This document shows, piece after piece, positions 1 to 7,762 of a DNA stretch of 24,932 bases. Positions within the stretch are counted from its first letter, which is position 1, and each line of letters begins with the position of its first letter. This DNA is from Flammula alnicola (lineage: Eukaryota; Basidiomycota; Agaricomycetes; Agaricales; Strophariaceae). Location: the NCBI GenBank assembly GCA_015499995.1, contig JADNRV010000557.1, forward strand, positions 1 through 24,932, written 5' to 3'. The notes below the pieces were generated by a model. That model made no database searches, had not been told where the DNA came from, and worked only from the letters and a program-made list of their open reading frames with translations. Both the position numbers and the translations under genes were made by a program.

Positions 1-387
1 GAGTCTGTTGGACAAAGCCAACTAAACCGGGATACGACCGACAGGCTCCAGAAATCTGCGCATTGTATGCCATTAGCGTATCACCTGCCTATGTGAGGCA
101 CGCCATCCGCCAACGATTCGAGAGGAACCGCCATGTGACAGACCCGCGCGCCATCGACGTGCTGTTGTTGAAGGGCCGACAGGATTATCAAGAGACGATG
201 AACGTCTGGAAGCAGACAGACCATGTTATGGGGATTTTGCTAGAGCCCCAGGATAGGCCGAAAAGGACATTTTTGCAAAAGTTCTACGAAGGTGAGTGCA
301 AATTTGCTTGTATGCTTCTCTGGGAATTTACAAGTTTGTATAGGCAGAGACGAGGAGGCTGTTATCCCTGCTGCCTCTGGGATCTAG
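1..387 (+). CDS. NDUFA6: NADH:ubiquinone oxidoreductase LYR subunit NDUFA6 (B14), 3' part
   Basis: This is the C-terminal part of the LYR-family accessory subunit NDUFA6 of mitochondrial complex I, which sits on the matrix arm and binds acyl carrier protein. The frame is open from the window edge and encodes PEICALYAISVSPAYVRHAI, then a stretch with HVTDPRAIDVLLLKG, VWKQ and FLQKFYEG, all hallmarks of the family (animal copies have HVTDPRVVDLLVIKG and FLSKFYVG). An intron at 292-343 (GTGAGT...TATAG, 52 nt) joins GAA-G to GC-AGA, giving the ending FYEGRDEEAVIPAASGI and a TAG stop at 385-387. A likely upstream acceptor (AG at 43-44, with an ACTAAAC branch-like sequence before it) would start this exon at 45. 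The N-terminus with the LYR motif lies outside the window. Confidence 0.9.
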
Positions 388-573
388 ACTTAGAACGAGA
401 ATCACAGAATACATTCTCTTCTCCAGAATCATTCTTATGAAGCGTGCCTTAGAAGTCTGAACTTCGTGACGATCTTACCATTCAGACGTTGGTTTGATTG
501 GAGCTGTCATGGTACTCTACCGGCGCGAATTATGCTGATCATTTTCTTTTGTATTCTACATCTCCGATTATGT

Positions 574-1262
574 TTATTCTTCGTCTAGGTGATCCACCCG
601 TAATGTTTCCTTCATAACCACATCTACTCCTTGATGGAGTCTCAGGTATGTCCCAATTTTCTGCAAAGCGATATGAGTTAATGAGAGCTGCCGTTAATCT
701 ATAGTTCAAGCATACCACATACCACTTCATGGAAGATGCAACTAGCAGTCATATACACCATTAACACCATCTGCCCCGCCGCAAATCCCAAATCGCTATA
801 CGCGAGTAAAGGAGGACCAGACGCACTCTGAACCGGAGCCCGGAGTGCGAATATAAGCCTGATGGCTACGTACAGCCCCAACGTCACGAGAAAGCTCTGG
901 CACATTGCAAGCATCAGAAAAATTATCGTGCTGCGCATCCTTGCGCTGTATTCTACATCTTCAGCTTCTTCCACGTCGCACTCTGCTTCGGCGGCTAGCG
1001 TTATCCGGCGTTCCTTGTATGAGAGCACGAGGAGGATTGAGGTATAGAAGAGAGTAACGATGGTGAGGGCGAGCCTGAGCGGTCCGGGACTTCCTTCGCT
1101 TTTTGAGTTGACGTTGTGCTGGCAGAATACGAAGATGGAGAGGATGACTGTGGAGAAGAGGATGGACGCCCAGAGCCAGCGGTCGATTTGTCGGGAAAGA
1201 GGGGCAGGCCAGCTGGCCCAGCCATGTCCATGCCATTGAAATAAATGAGTGGAAGGAGCCAT
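574..1262 (-). CDS. Hypothetical four-TM membrane protein
   Basis: No family is recognised. The start is placed at the ATG at 1262 (MAPSTHLFQWHGHGW); an in-frame ATG at 1313 is possible. Four hydrophobic segments are visible: WLWASILFSTVILSIFVFC, LALTIVTLFYTSILLVLSY, a longer one around IIFLMLAMCQSFLVTLGLYV, and AAGQMVLMVYMTASCIF. Between segments 2 and 3 lies an acidic loop (AEAECDVEEAEDVEY), so it should be a small integral membrane protein. Unspliced, the frame stops at 699. I prefer a 62-nt intron at 661-722 (GTATGT...TTTGCAG with an ATTAAC branch site), which adds a 28-residue charged tail ending VDHLDEE and stops at 574. The gene converges on NDUFA6. The open frame with segregated hydrophobic blocks supports a real gene; the 3' exon is inference. 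Confidence 0.6.
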
Positions 1263-1269
1263 TTCAGAA

Positions 1270-1400
1270 CGACTCTGTTGTTGGTGTACCAAAATGCAAC
1301 GAGGGGGATGCAATCCTGTGATTGGAGAAAATAAAATGTGTTATATGTAGTTATATACGATTTCATGAGTGGCCAACCTTATTCGTTGACGTCGAGTGAT
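1270..1400 (-). repeat. Relic of sirtuin 3' flank (left copy of tandem duplication)
   Basis: This stretch aligns by eye with 1886-2065, the 3' flank of the sirtuin gene. Shared blocks include GACTCTG, CAACGAGGG.GATGCAATC, TTGGAGA.AAT.AAATG, TTTCATG.G.GGC and TTGACGTCGA. It is therefore the surviving 3' end of a second sirtuin copy whose body is missing. It overlaps the 5' end region of the four-TM gene, so the duplication border lies near that gene's start. Confidence 0.5.
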
Positions 1401-1499
1401 GTCTAAAAATAACAACTACCTTAACACCCGACGATGGGCATTGCTGCAGCCTGTTACCGCAGGCACTGCGCTACATATGCGTGATTGATGGAAACCTAT

Positions 1500-1886
1500 C
1501 AAACCCCCGATGTCTACTGGGCGGTGTTCAAGGCGATTGGATAGCGGTATTTTTAGACAATTAGCTGTGATTTGTCTACTAGGCGCTCGTAGTAGTACTA
1601 CAGTCGGATGCCGACCACTGGCATACTCGCAAATTCAAATTATTGGAGTTGGCGAGACTTTCAAGTCGCTGCGGCCCAAGGGACAGGAAACTACATCACA
1701 CCCAACAATTCATCCGCAAGATCGTCTAGTTCAACCGCCACCGCAGGCGTCTGGCTGACCATCTTCGCCTCCTTCACACGTACCCGCACCGAAGAGCCCC
1801 CCGCAACTCGTCCTGGCTTTATACCCTAGTTTGGGCTTGACGTAGGTGACGAGGAGTTCTTCGCCTGCCTTGTTATCAATGGGGAC
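1500..1886 (-). pseudogene. Partial, decayed copy of SET5 3' end
   Basis: This segment matches 3362-3757 at roughly three bases in four by eye, beginning with CGATGTCTACTGGGCG in both. On the minus strand it corresponds to the last part of the SET5 coding region (from the LLVTY catalytic block to the stop) plus about 180 bp of 3' flank. It has several indels, including loss of about 18 nt over the post-SET cysteine region, and it stops abruptly at 1886, where the SET5 match ends within the SET domain. Without a promoter or the upstream exons it cannot encode a methyltransferase. Plus-strand reading frames here are antisense shadows. Confidence 0.78.
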
Positions 1887-2075
1887 TCTGCTGGCGAAGC
1901 ACTAAATGACAACGAGGGTGATGCAATCTGTCTCCTGCAGCAACCCGATGATTAGGGACAGATGATAGTTGGAGAGAATGAAATGGGTGGTGTGATACAG
2001 TTATACAAGTATATGTACAGTTTCATGGGCGGCAATGCACCATGATGTATTTATTGACGTCGATTAATAGTCGAT
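1886..2075 (-). repeat. Sirtuin 3' flank, right copy of duplication junction
   Basis: This is the counterpart of 1270-1400 and directly abuts the SET5 relic. Position 1886 is therefore the head-to-tail junction of the tandem duplication (SET5 3' end joined to sirtuin 3' flank). Otherwise it is the 3' untranslated region of the sirtuin gene. Confidence 0.5.
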
Positions 2076-3114
2076 CTACAATCCGAGTACTTCCTGAAGC
2101 CGTATCTCGCAGGGGCCCAGGAAGAGAAAATCTGCCTCGTCAGAATGATTGCTCGGCTCGATATTGAACACTGCAACCCGACCCCCATGTTCCTTAACAC
2201 GACTGCCAATCTTCGACGCCGGTTGGATCTATACCAGCACACAGGAAATGGGTAGGTAGGGGCGAGTATCAGATTATGATGAGAGAAGTTGAATTTACAG
2301 ACATACCACAGCAGACGTCCCTACAATTATACACAAGTCTGCTTCATCCGCGAGGGCTAAGACCTCATGTATTCGATGCGGCCGCTCCCCGAACCACACC
2401 ACCCCGGGCGGCAGAGTTGGCCACAATCCGGGCAGTGAGGCAGATCGACCCGTCGGATAATAGGTTCTGCTGTTCCGCCCTGCATGAAGTTTTCGGTACC
2501 GCCCAGGGCTGGGCAAATCGGCGACTTGTAGTTCGTCTCACGGAAGTTGCAGTCATGGGCTGTGCATACGACGTCAAAGAGTCGCCCATGGCCCCATGCA
2601 TCTCGATGATCTCGCCGGGCTGTTCATCCTTGCCACGGGCCACGACTGTCTCATCGAGGGCCCTCGTGCAGAGCCCATCTACGTTCTGTGTTATGTGGGT
2701 AAGCTCAGAGTTCGGAGCAAGCTTATGACGAATACTGGGAATGGCTAAGCGAGCCAACACATAGTGCCCTGGATTGGGCGCGGCGTTGCGAACCCTGCCA
2801 TGTAATGTGAGAGTACGGCTATGGGAGACGGAGGACAAACTCACTGTTCTCGTCTGTAGTGGAAGAATTGCCATACCCGAGACTGGTTTTCGGCAAATGC
2901 AGCAGGGGTGGCAACGGAGGCGGCATCGTACTTGCGCCATAAACCGCCACTGCCTCTGAACGTTGATATTCCTTTGAAAGCTCAGACCATCAGCCATACA
3001 GTGTAGAACATTCAGATTACCTGAAGGGGCGGACAACCCAGCACCACTCAGGACAAGTATCTTCTTGGAGGACGATAGAGCCCGGCGAAATTCAGCTATG
3101 TTGTCAGATGGCAT
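2076..3114 (-). pseudogene. SIRT5-type sirtuin (NAD-dependent deacylase), frameshifted
   Basis: Four exons are visible on the minus strand: 3021-3114, 2845-2971, 2307-2794 and 2076-2228, with introns of 49, 50 and 78 nt and good GT/AG signals. The assembled product has the NAD-binding [24 protein letters not shown], the TQNVDGL motif, the catalytic histidine in IEMHG, four zinc-site cysteines (VCTAHDC, SPIC, HCPDC), RPGVVWFGE, VGTSAV and the C-terminal DFLFLGPCE, in class III (SIRT5-like) order and at normal length. Two lesions break it. At about 2585-2598 an 8-bp insertion, looking like a duplication of CATGGGGC, follows EMHG. At about 2401-2405 one G is missing in the RPG-VVWFG codons. Untouched, translation leaves the family frame just after the catalytic histidine. 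Otherwise conserved residues suggest recent inactivation or assembly errors. Confidence 0.85.
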
Positions 3115-3317
3115 TTGAAATTTGACCTTGAGAGGAAAAAGTGGAGGACACAGATTTACTTTAATACTTAAAAGAAAGCGGCAGACGCGTGATGGCCAAT
3201 GGCAAGTTGAAAGCTTGGGGAAAGCTATGCAATTTCAAATTCCGTCGCATTTCTGCCAAGGGAATGTTGGAGTTCCTGAATTTGGTTAGACTCCAGCCAG
3301 AACGGTAGAACGATAGA

Positions 3318-3345
3318 ACGTTGAGCGTTGAACGTTGAATTTTGA
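3318..3345. repeat. Imperfect 7-bp tandem repeat
   Basis: Four consecutive 7-bp units read ACGTTGA, GCGTTGA, ACGTTGA and ATTTTGA. They lie in the spacer between the sirtuin start and the SET5 3' flank. No counterpart is obvious in the left duplication unit. Confidence 0.6.
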
Positions 3346-3361
3346 ACAATAGAATCCTACA

Positions 3362-3757
3362 AAATTTCCGATGTCTACTGGGCGCAGTTGGAACTTGGAA
3401 GGTGGTATTTATATACAATTAGCTGCGATTTATCTGCTACGTGCTCGTAGTACTATAGCAGGATGCCGAACATACTCGCAAACTCAAACTATTGGAGTTG
3501 GCGAAACCTTCAAATTGTTGCTGCCCAAGCGATTAGATAACTACATCACACCCAAACCCGCCTTCAACTCGTCCGCAAGATCGTCTAGTTCATCCGCCAC
3601 GGCAGGCGCCTGGCTAACCATCTTCGCCTCCTCCACGCAGCGCGAGCACGCGCATGCGCCGAAGCCCCAGCCCCGCAACTCGTCCTGGCGGGCTTTATAC
3701 CCTAATTTGGGGTTGACGTAGGTGACGAGGAGCTCTTCGCCTGCCTTGACAGGCCGC
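3362..3757. repeat. Right arm of SET5 3'-end duplication
   Basis: This is the functional counterpart of the relic at 1500-1886. The first 180 bp are SET5 3' flank and the rest is SET5 coding sequence. The rest of the sirtuin-to-SET5 spacer (3115-3361) shows no gene. Confidence 0.75.
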
Positions 3758-5034
3758 TTGGCGATGACGCTGATGCGAGAGAGCGCGTTGCGCTGGTCGA
3801 GATGGCGGACGGAGACGTTGGGGTCACAGGAGTGGTTGAGGTGGGCGTGGAGGGTGTAAAGGCCTCCGTGGGCTTCCAGATCTGGAGAGAGATGGAAGAA
3901 GGGTTAAGATAGGATGTCTGGTTTGGGTGATGAGGTCAAAGACTTACTGAGACTCATTCTGCCTAACCCGCGAAGGAAGGCTGTGTCGTAGTCGAACAGT
4001 TCACGATCTACATCTTCTGGGAGGGGCTTTTTCAATATTCGAGCCAGCTTCTTTTGGTCTTGGGTTGTCTTGGGTTCTTTGAACGCCTGTAGGTAGAGTG
4101 TGTAGGCTTTCTTCCATGTAGCTCTGTCAGGTTCTGGATTACTCGTTCTTCGATGACGAGGCTGCTATCAGATTGTGATCAATGAGGTGATGGCAAGAGG
4201 TACGCACGACTTGAAGCTATATTTGAATCTATCCTCCAGTCCTAGCTCTGCCATCCCGCTGACGATGTCCCAATCGGTTTGTAACGCAGAATCACTATGT
4301 TGGTTCGAAAGAAGGATCCGACTGGTACATTGAGCTAAAGCATGCAGCGCCATCCACTGTGCATCCTTGGCAAATTTTATGAGCGGCGCCGAAGCTGGAT
4401 TTTGAGCTGGACATAGCAGTGGATGGCATTTCGCCGAGCGAGCTAGACAAAGGCGGTTGCAGAACCGCGCTGGGCAAAACGAGGAAGGCGAGGACGCGGG
4501 GCAGGCGTTGATGAGAGGCGAGTCGAGCACGAGCGGCGTTGTGCAGTAGCCACATGCAGTAGACGACATTTGCAGGTCGAAGATTTCCCTAGCCACTCAA
4601 GAGAAGAAAATCCAATGAGCATCGCTTTCTGAATTATCGAGAACGGCTTACCACTCTGGTGCAATGATGAATGGATCCTCCCTCCATATCGTCTCTCCTT
4701 CCTCGATGTTACTGGCGGCCACCAAACCCTTCCCTTTTTTCTTGTTGAAATACTTGACGGCCACTTTGGTTGTCCATTGATATATGTCGAGGCCCTCAAT
4801 TACTCGAGACGACGGGTACATGGGCGGTTCGATTGCACTTGACTGAGACAGCGTGGGTGTCAATGTAAGCCCTTGGTTCTGGAGGATTTTCCTCGTCCGC
4901 TTCTCGCTAACGAGCCAGTCAGGATAATTTTTGAGCAAGACGGCGTGTACTTTTGATATTCCAAGTTGCGGGTCTTTAGCTTTGAGATCGATCAGAGCTT
5001 GCGTTAATTCGTCTTCTTGAGGTGTGAATGACAT
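3541..5034 (-). CDS. SET5: SET5-type SET-domain histone lysine methyltransferase
   Basis: The product resembles fungal Set5, which methylates histone H4 tail lysines and has a SET domain split by a zinc-finger insert. Exons: 4652-5034, 4208-4588, about 3948-4160 and 3541-3881. The N-terminus (MSFTPQEDELTQALIDLKAK, then GISKVHAVLLKNYPDWLVSE) is the Set5 leader. The first SET half follows (KGKGLVAASNIEEGETIWRE), then an inserted cysteine cluster (ACGYC, CPARFCNRLCLARSAK, HPLLCPAQNPASAPL). Exon 3 carries KKLARILKKPLPEDVDRELF. The last exon has the cofactor motif HLNHSCDPNVSVRH, the catalytic-tyrosine segment GEELLVTYVNP and post-SET cysteines CACSRC. Introns are 63, about 50 and 66 nt; the acceptor of exon 3 is ambiguous. 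Length is about 435 aa, normal for the family, and no lesion was seen. Its 3' end has been duplicated to 1500-1886. Confidence 0.92.
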
Positions 5035-5318
5035 TGTTATCTTGCGCTTTCGAGGGTAAAATAATTGCTTTTAAGGCTTTCGTTGTCAAGCCAAGTCAAA
5101 GCAACGTCGGCCTCGGTTTGACCACAGTTAACAGGAAGATTGAAGATGAACAGCGCTGCCAGAGGCCCAGAACCGGGAAGATCATCGATCGAGTGGCGAC
5201 GGCCTCTCCTTCAAGCACGCACATACACACTTAAAGGACCCTTCGCGGCCGCCTTTTTGCAACTCTTTTGACCTCGTGGGCTATTGGGCTTGCTATCTGT
5301 GCTATCTCTAACCACGAG
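5035..5318. promoter_or_regulatory. Shared divergent promoter region of SET5 and the APH-fold gene
   Basis: The 284 bp between the two divergent start codons must hold both promoters. No clear TATA box is visible. The part next to the plus-strand gene is pyrimidine-rich (CTTTTTGCAACTCTTTTG), as is common near fungal transcription starts. Confidence 0.5.
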
Positions 5319-6656
5319 ATGAGTACCGCGTCCGACGAACATCTCTCCGCGTCGTCGTCGACATCGTCTGCTCCATCGTTCATTGAGCGAATTGACCTCG
5401 AAGCCATTGCGTCCTTAGCAATAGCTGCGCGTTATCGAGCCATATTGCTCACTGTGCCGTGCACCGTCGATCCCGTCCCGAAATTAGGTGCCTTCAACGT
5501 GGTGTGGTTTATTGACTTTGCCGATGGAGTCCAATGGGTGCTCCGCACCCCCATCGCTGCATGGAGTCCGATGCTCGAAAAGCGCTTGCGGTCAGATATA
5601 GTTGGCGTGCAACTTATTCAAAGCCGCACAAAAATCCCTATCCCACCCATCCACGATTTTTCTGTCGTTCCCGAAAACGCGCTCGGTCGGCCATATACGC
5701 TCATGGACCGCGTAAAGGGCACACAACTTTGCAAGCTGTGGTTCGATCCTGTGTGGTTCACTGAGGAAAGACGCAAGACCGTATTTGAATCTCTTGTCTC
5801 CTGCATGTCTCAACTCCAGGCGTTCGAGTTTTTTACCATCGGAAGTCTCGACTACGACCCCGAGTCGCATTCCCATGTTGTAGTTCCCCTGCTACCTTCT
5901 CTCGACGATATCGCGAACGGGGTTACTACTACAAGCGGACCATATAACACCGCGCACGCATATCTACTTGGCGAGATTACCAGGAAAATTCCTTCAGCAC
6001 CCTCAATGGATCACAAAGTCTCCCTGGCGCTGCTCCGCATGTTTGCTGGGTCTCTACCCGACGAAACACTTGACGGGCCGCCATTTGTACTTTCTATGCC
6101 CGATTTCAACTATCAGAATGTGTTTGTGGACGATCATGGAAACGTGACAGGTCTCATCGATTGGGACGATATAATCGTTGGTCCCAGACAGGGCGGGTAC
6201 GCGAGATATCCCTCGTGGATTACCCGCGACTGGGATCCTCTCATGTATGGGTATCCCGACGTCAGGACTCAGCCCCCTGTGAAGAGTGAGGATAGCAAAG
6301 GCAGTGATGGGGACTCGGAGGGAGAACATTCACCCACCCCTGCGCCTTCCCAGACAACGCAGGTCCCCCCACGGGAACAGCTGGAAGAAGACTCGCCCTC
6401 GACTCTTCAGGCGTTCCGAGAAGAATACTTCACGGCTTTTACACGAGCAGACCCCGTCAGCGCGTGCTACACCCGCCACTCGCACGTATACGAGGCTCTC
6501 GAGATCGCCATTTCGTCAGAGTACTGTAGGGGTCACATTCTCGACAGGTTGTCGAAATATGTGTTTGGCGCTAGGGCGGAGAGTGGAGAAGAGCTCTCGT
6601 GTTGGAGTATTGAACAGGGAGTTCGTGTAGGGGACTGGTTGAAGCACCTGGAGTAG
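5319..6656 (+). CDS. Aminoglycoside-phosphotransferase-fold (kinase-like) protein
   Basis: This single-exon gene of 445 aa belongs to the APH/choline-kinase-fold family that is expanded in fungi; substrates are mostly unknown. The start is the ATG at 5319 (MSTASDEHLSASSS); the frame extends upstream to a TTG only. The N-lobe has FNVVWFIDFADGVQWVLRTP, a beta hairpin with WVLR where the ATP-anchoring basic residue is expected. VENALGRPYTLMDRV-like text marks the hinge (actual residues PENALGRPYTLMDRVKG). The catalytic loop near residues 258-267 reads LSMPDFNYQNVFVDDHGNV and the metal-binding loop near 278-284 reads GLIDWDD, so the catalytic aspartate, asparagine and DxD remain. The usual histidine before the catalytic aspartate is replaced (MPDF for HxD). 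A low-complexity acidic, Pro/Thr-rich insert (about residues 325-360) precedes a helical C-terminus. Confidence 0.85.
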   Translation: MSTASDEHLSASSSTSSAPSFIERIDLEAIASLAIAARYRAILLTVPCTVDPVPKLGAFNVVWFIDFADGVQWVLRTPIAAWSPMLEKRLRSDIVGVQLIQSRTKIPIPPIHDFSVVPENALGRPYTLMDRVKGTQLCKLWFDPVWFTEERRKTVFESLVSCMSQLQAFEFFTIGSLDYDPESHSHVVVPLLPSLDDIANGVTTTSGPYNTAHAYLLGEITRKIPSAPSMDHKVSLALLRMFAGSLPDETLDGPPFVLSMPDFNYQNVFVDDHGNVTGLIDWDDIIVGPRQGGYARYPSWITRDWDPLMYGYPDVRTQPPVKSEDSKGSDGDSEGEHSPTPAPSQTTQVPPREQLEEDSPSTLQAFREEYFTAFTRADPVSACYTRHSHVYEALEIAISSEYCRGHILDRLSKYVFGARAESGEELSCWSIEQGVRVGDWLKHLE

Positions 6657-7059
6657 GCTGTATACCGCGTCGTGTCTGGCTCTTGTCGATTTTGGTACTG
6701 TGGATTGTGGTGCGGCTTCGTTGTAAGTAAACAGTTTGCCATGTACTATGTCGCACTATTTTTGGAAACATTGTCCCGTTGAGGATGGGCTTGCAGAAGT
6801 ACCTAAGGGTGCAAGCTGCTGTGCAGCTACCGTACCGTGTTAACTCCGATCGTTTGAGTCCAAGCGACTCCAAGGGGAGTCACATCGGAGAGCGCTGAGT
6901 TCACCTAGGGAACTGTTAGGGTCCACTTTGCGACATTGCGACAAGCTTACAGTCGGTTGCGGAGGTAGCCCGGCTTGTAGAGCGGGTTCCAATTATTCAA
7001 TAAACATACACAAATTGTAGGTTCGAATCAAGTTCGAATTCCGAGTGGCGGCCTGCAGT
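6657..7059. other. Intergenic, 3' flank of APH-fold gene
   Basis: No coding sequence is supported here. The 3' half (about 6959-7046) resembles a decayed tRNA or tRNA-derived element: TAGCCCGGCTTGTAGAGCGG looks like an A box and GGTTCGAATC like a B box, but a cloverleaf does not close. Confidence 0.4.
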
Positions 7060-7067
7060 GTTCTGGT

Positions 7068-7684
7068 TAGGGTTGCGGAAAAAACTCCGAATAAGTTCCC
7101 AAGTGTAAGTTACAATGTAATTTACATGTAAATTACCTATTTTATGCAAGTCCAGAAATCGGCCTTGCATTTTATGCATAAAATTCTCACGTGATTTATT
7201 TTGTGGCAAAGGCCTATGGCGGCGTGTTACGCATTACAGGGTCTTGCAAAATGACATTCAGTTCATAATTCTCAAAAATTGTTTGTACAGCTTTGCATAT
7301 GTACAAAAAAGGAGACACAATCATCAAAGTTGCTGTATTGGGTGGATGGCAACGCCGTACAAACAACTTTTAGCAAATTATGAACTGAACATTATTATGC
7401 AAGACCCTGTACATCAACGTTACATCTATACAGGATGAGGCTGAGTACTTTCGAGCTCGGCGAGCGAGTCTAGAGACGTTGGGAGGTGGTTCGAGCGCGG
7501 TTGGAGCACGGTAATCTTATCAGATTAGGATTTCTGCAGCTGGCAGGCGGTGTCACGTGTTTTAAGCGTGGGAAAATACAGGTTTGTAAATTACGATGTA
7601 AATTACATTACATGCCGTCGAAAATTGCGGACTTTGTAAATTACATAGTTACATGTAAGTCGAGGAATAAGTTCCGCAACCCTA
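7068..7684. mobile_element. hAT-type non-autonomous element (MITE), 617 bp with nested insert
   Basis: The element starts TAGGGTTGCGGAA at 7068 and ends with the exact reverse complement TTCCGCAACCCTA at 7684, flanked by the 8-bp duplication GTTCTGGT. Subterminal regions carry several copies of GTAAATTAC/GTAATTTAC and related TTACATGTAA words on both sides, typical of transposase-binding subterminal repeats in hAT elements. CACGTG occurs once on each side (near 7188 and 7555). No transposase frame is present, so it must be mobilised in trans. Without the nested 173-bp insert and its TA duplication the element is about 442 bp. Confidence 0.87.
7237..7409. mobile_element. Tc1/mariner-type MITE nested in the hAT element, 173 bp
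   Basis: The left end CAGGGTCTTGCAAAATGA and right end (read as reverse complement) CAGGGTCTTGCATAATAA begin inverted repeats that continue through TTCAGTTCATAATT to TTGTTTGTAC, about 55 bp in all. A TA dinucleotide flanks each end (7235-7236 and 7410-7411), the target preference of Tc1/mariner/pogo transposases. The centre (about 60 bp) encodes nothing. High arm identity implies it inserted later than the host element. Confidence 0.87.
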
Positions 7685-7762
7685 GTTCTGGTCAAGTTCT
7701 ATTCAGGCTCTTGATCTTTAACTTCACATTTCCCTCAGTGATTTGCCACACTTGCGACCATC

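Larger units (their letters stand above)
7060..7692. repeat. 8-bp target site duplication of the hAT-type element
   Basis: GTTCTGGT occurs exactly at 7060-7067 and again at 7685-7692, immediately outside the two inverted termini of the element at 7068-7684. An 8-bp direct duplication is diagnostic of hAT-superfamily insertion (established knowledge). Confidence 0.88.

Noticed and set aside
1510..1829. Plus-strand frames starting MSTGRCSRRL and MPTTGILANS
   Set aside because: They are antisense to the SET5-derived duplicate; the same applies to the frame at 3371-3721 over SET5 itself.
2276..2728. 150-codon plus-strand frame
   Set aside because: Antisense shadow of the sirtuin, whose conserved motifs are on the minus strand.
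4295..4555. Minus-strand frame inside SET5 exon 2
   Set aside because: Alternative frame of the exon; the conserved cysteine cluster reads in the SET5 frame.
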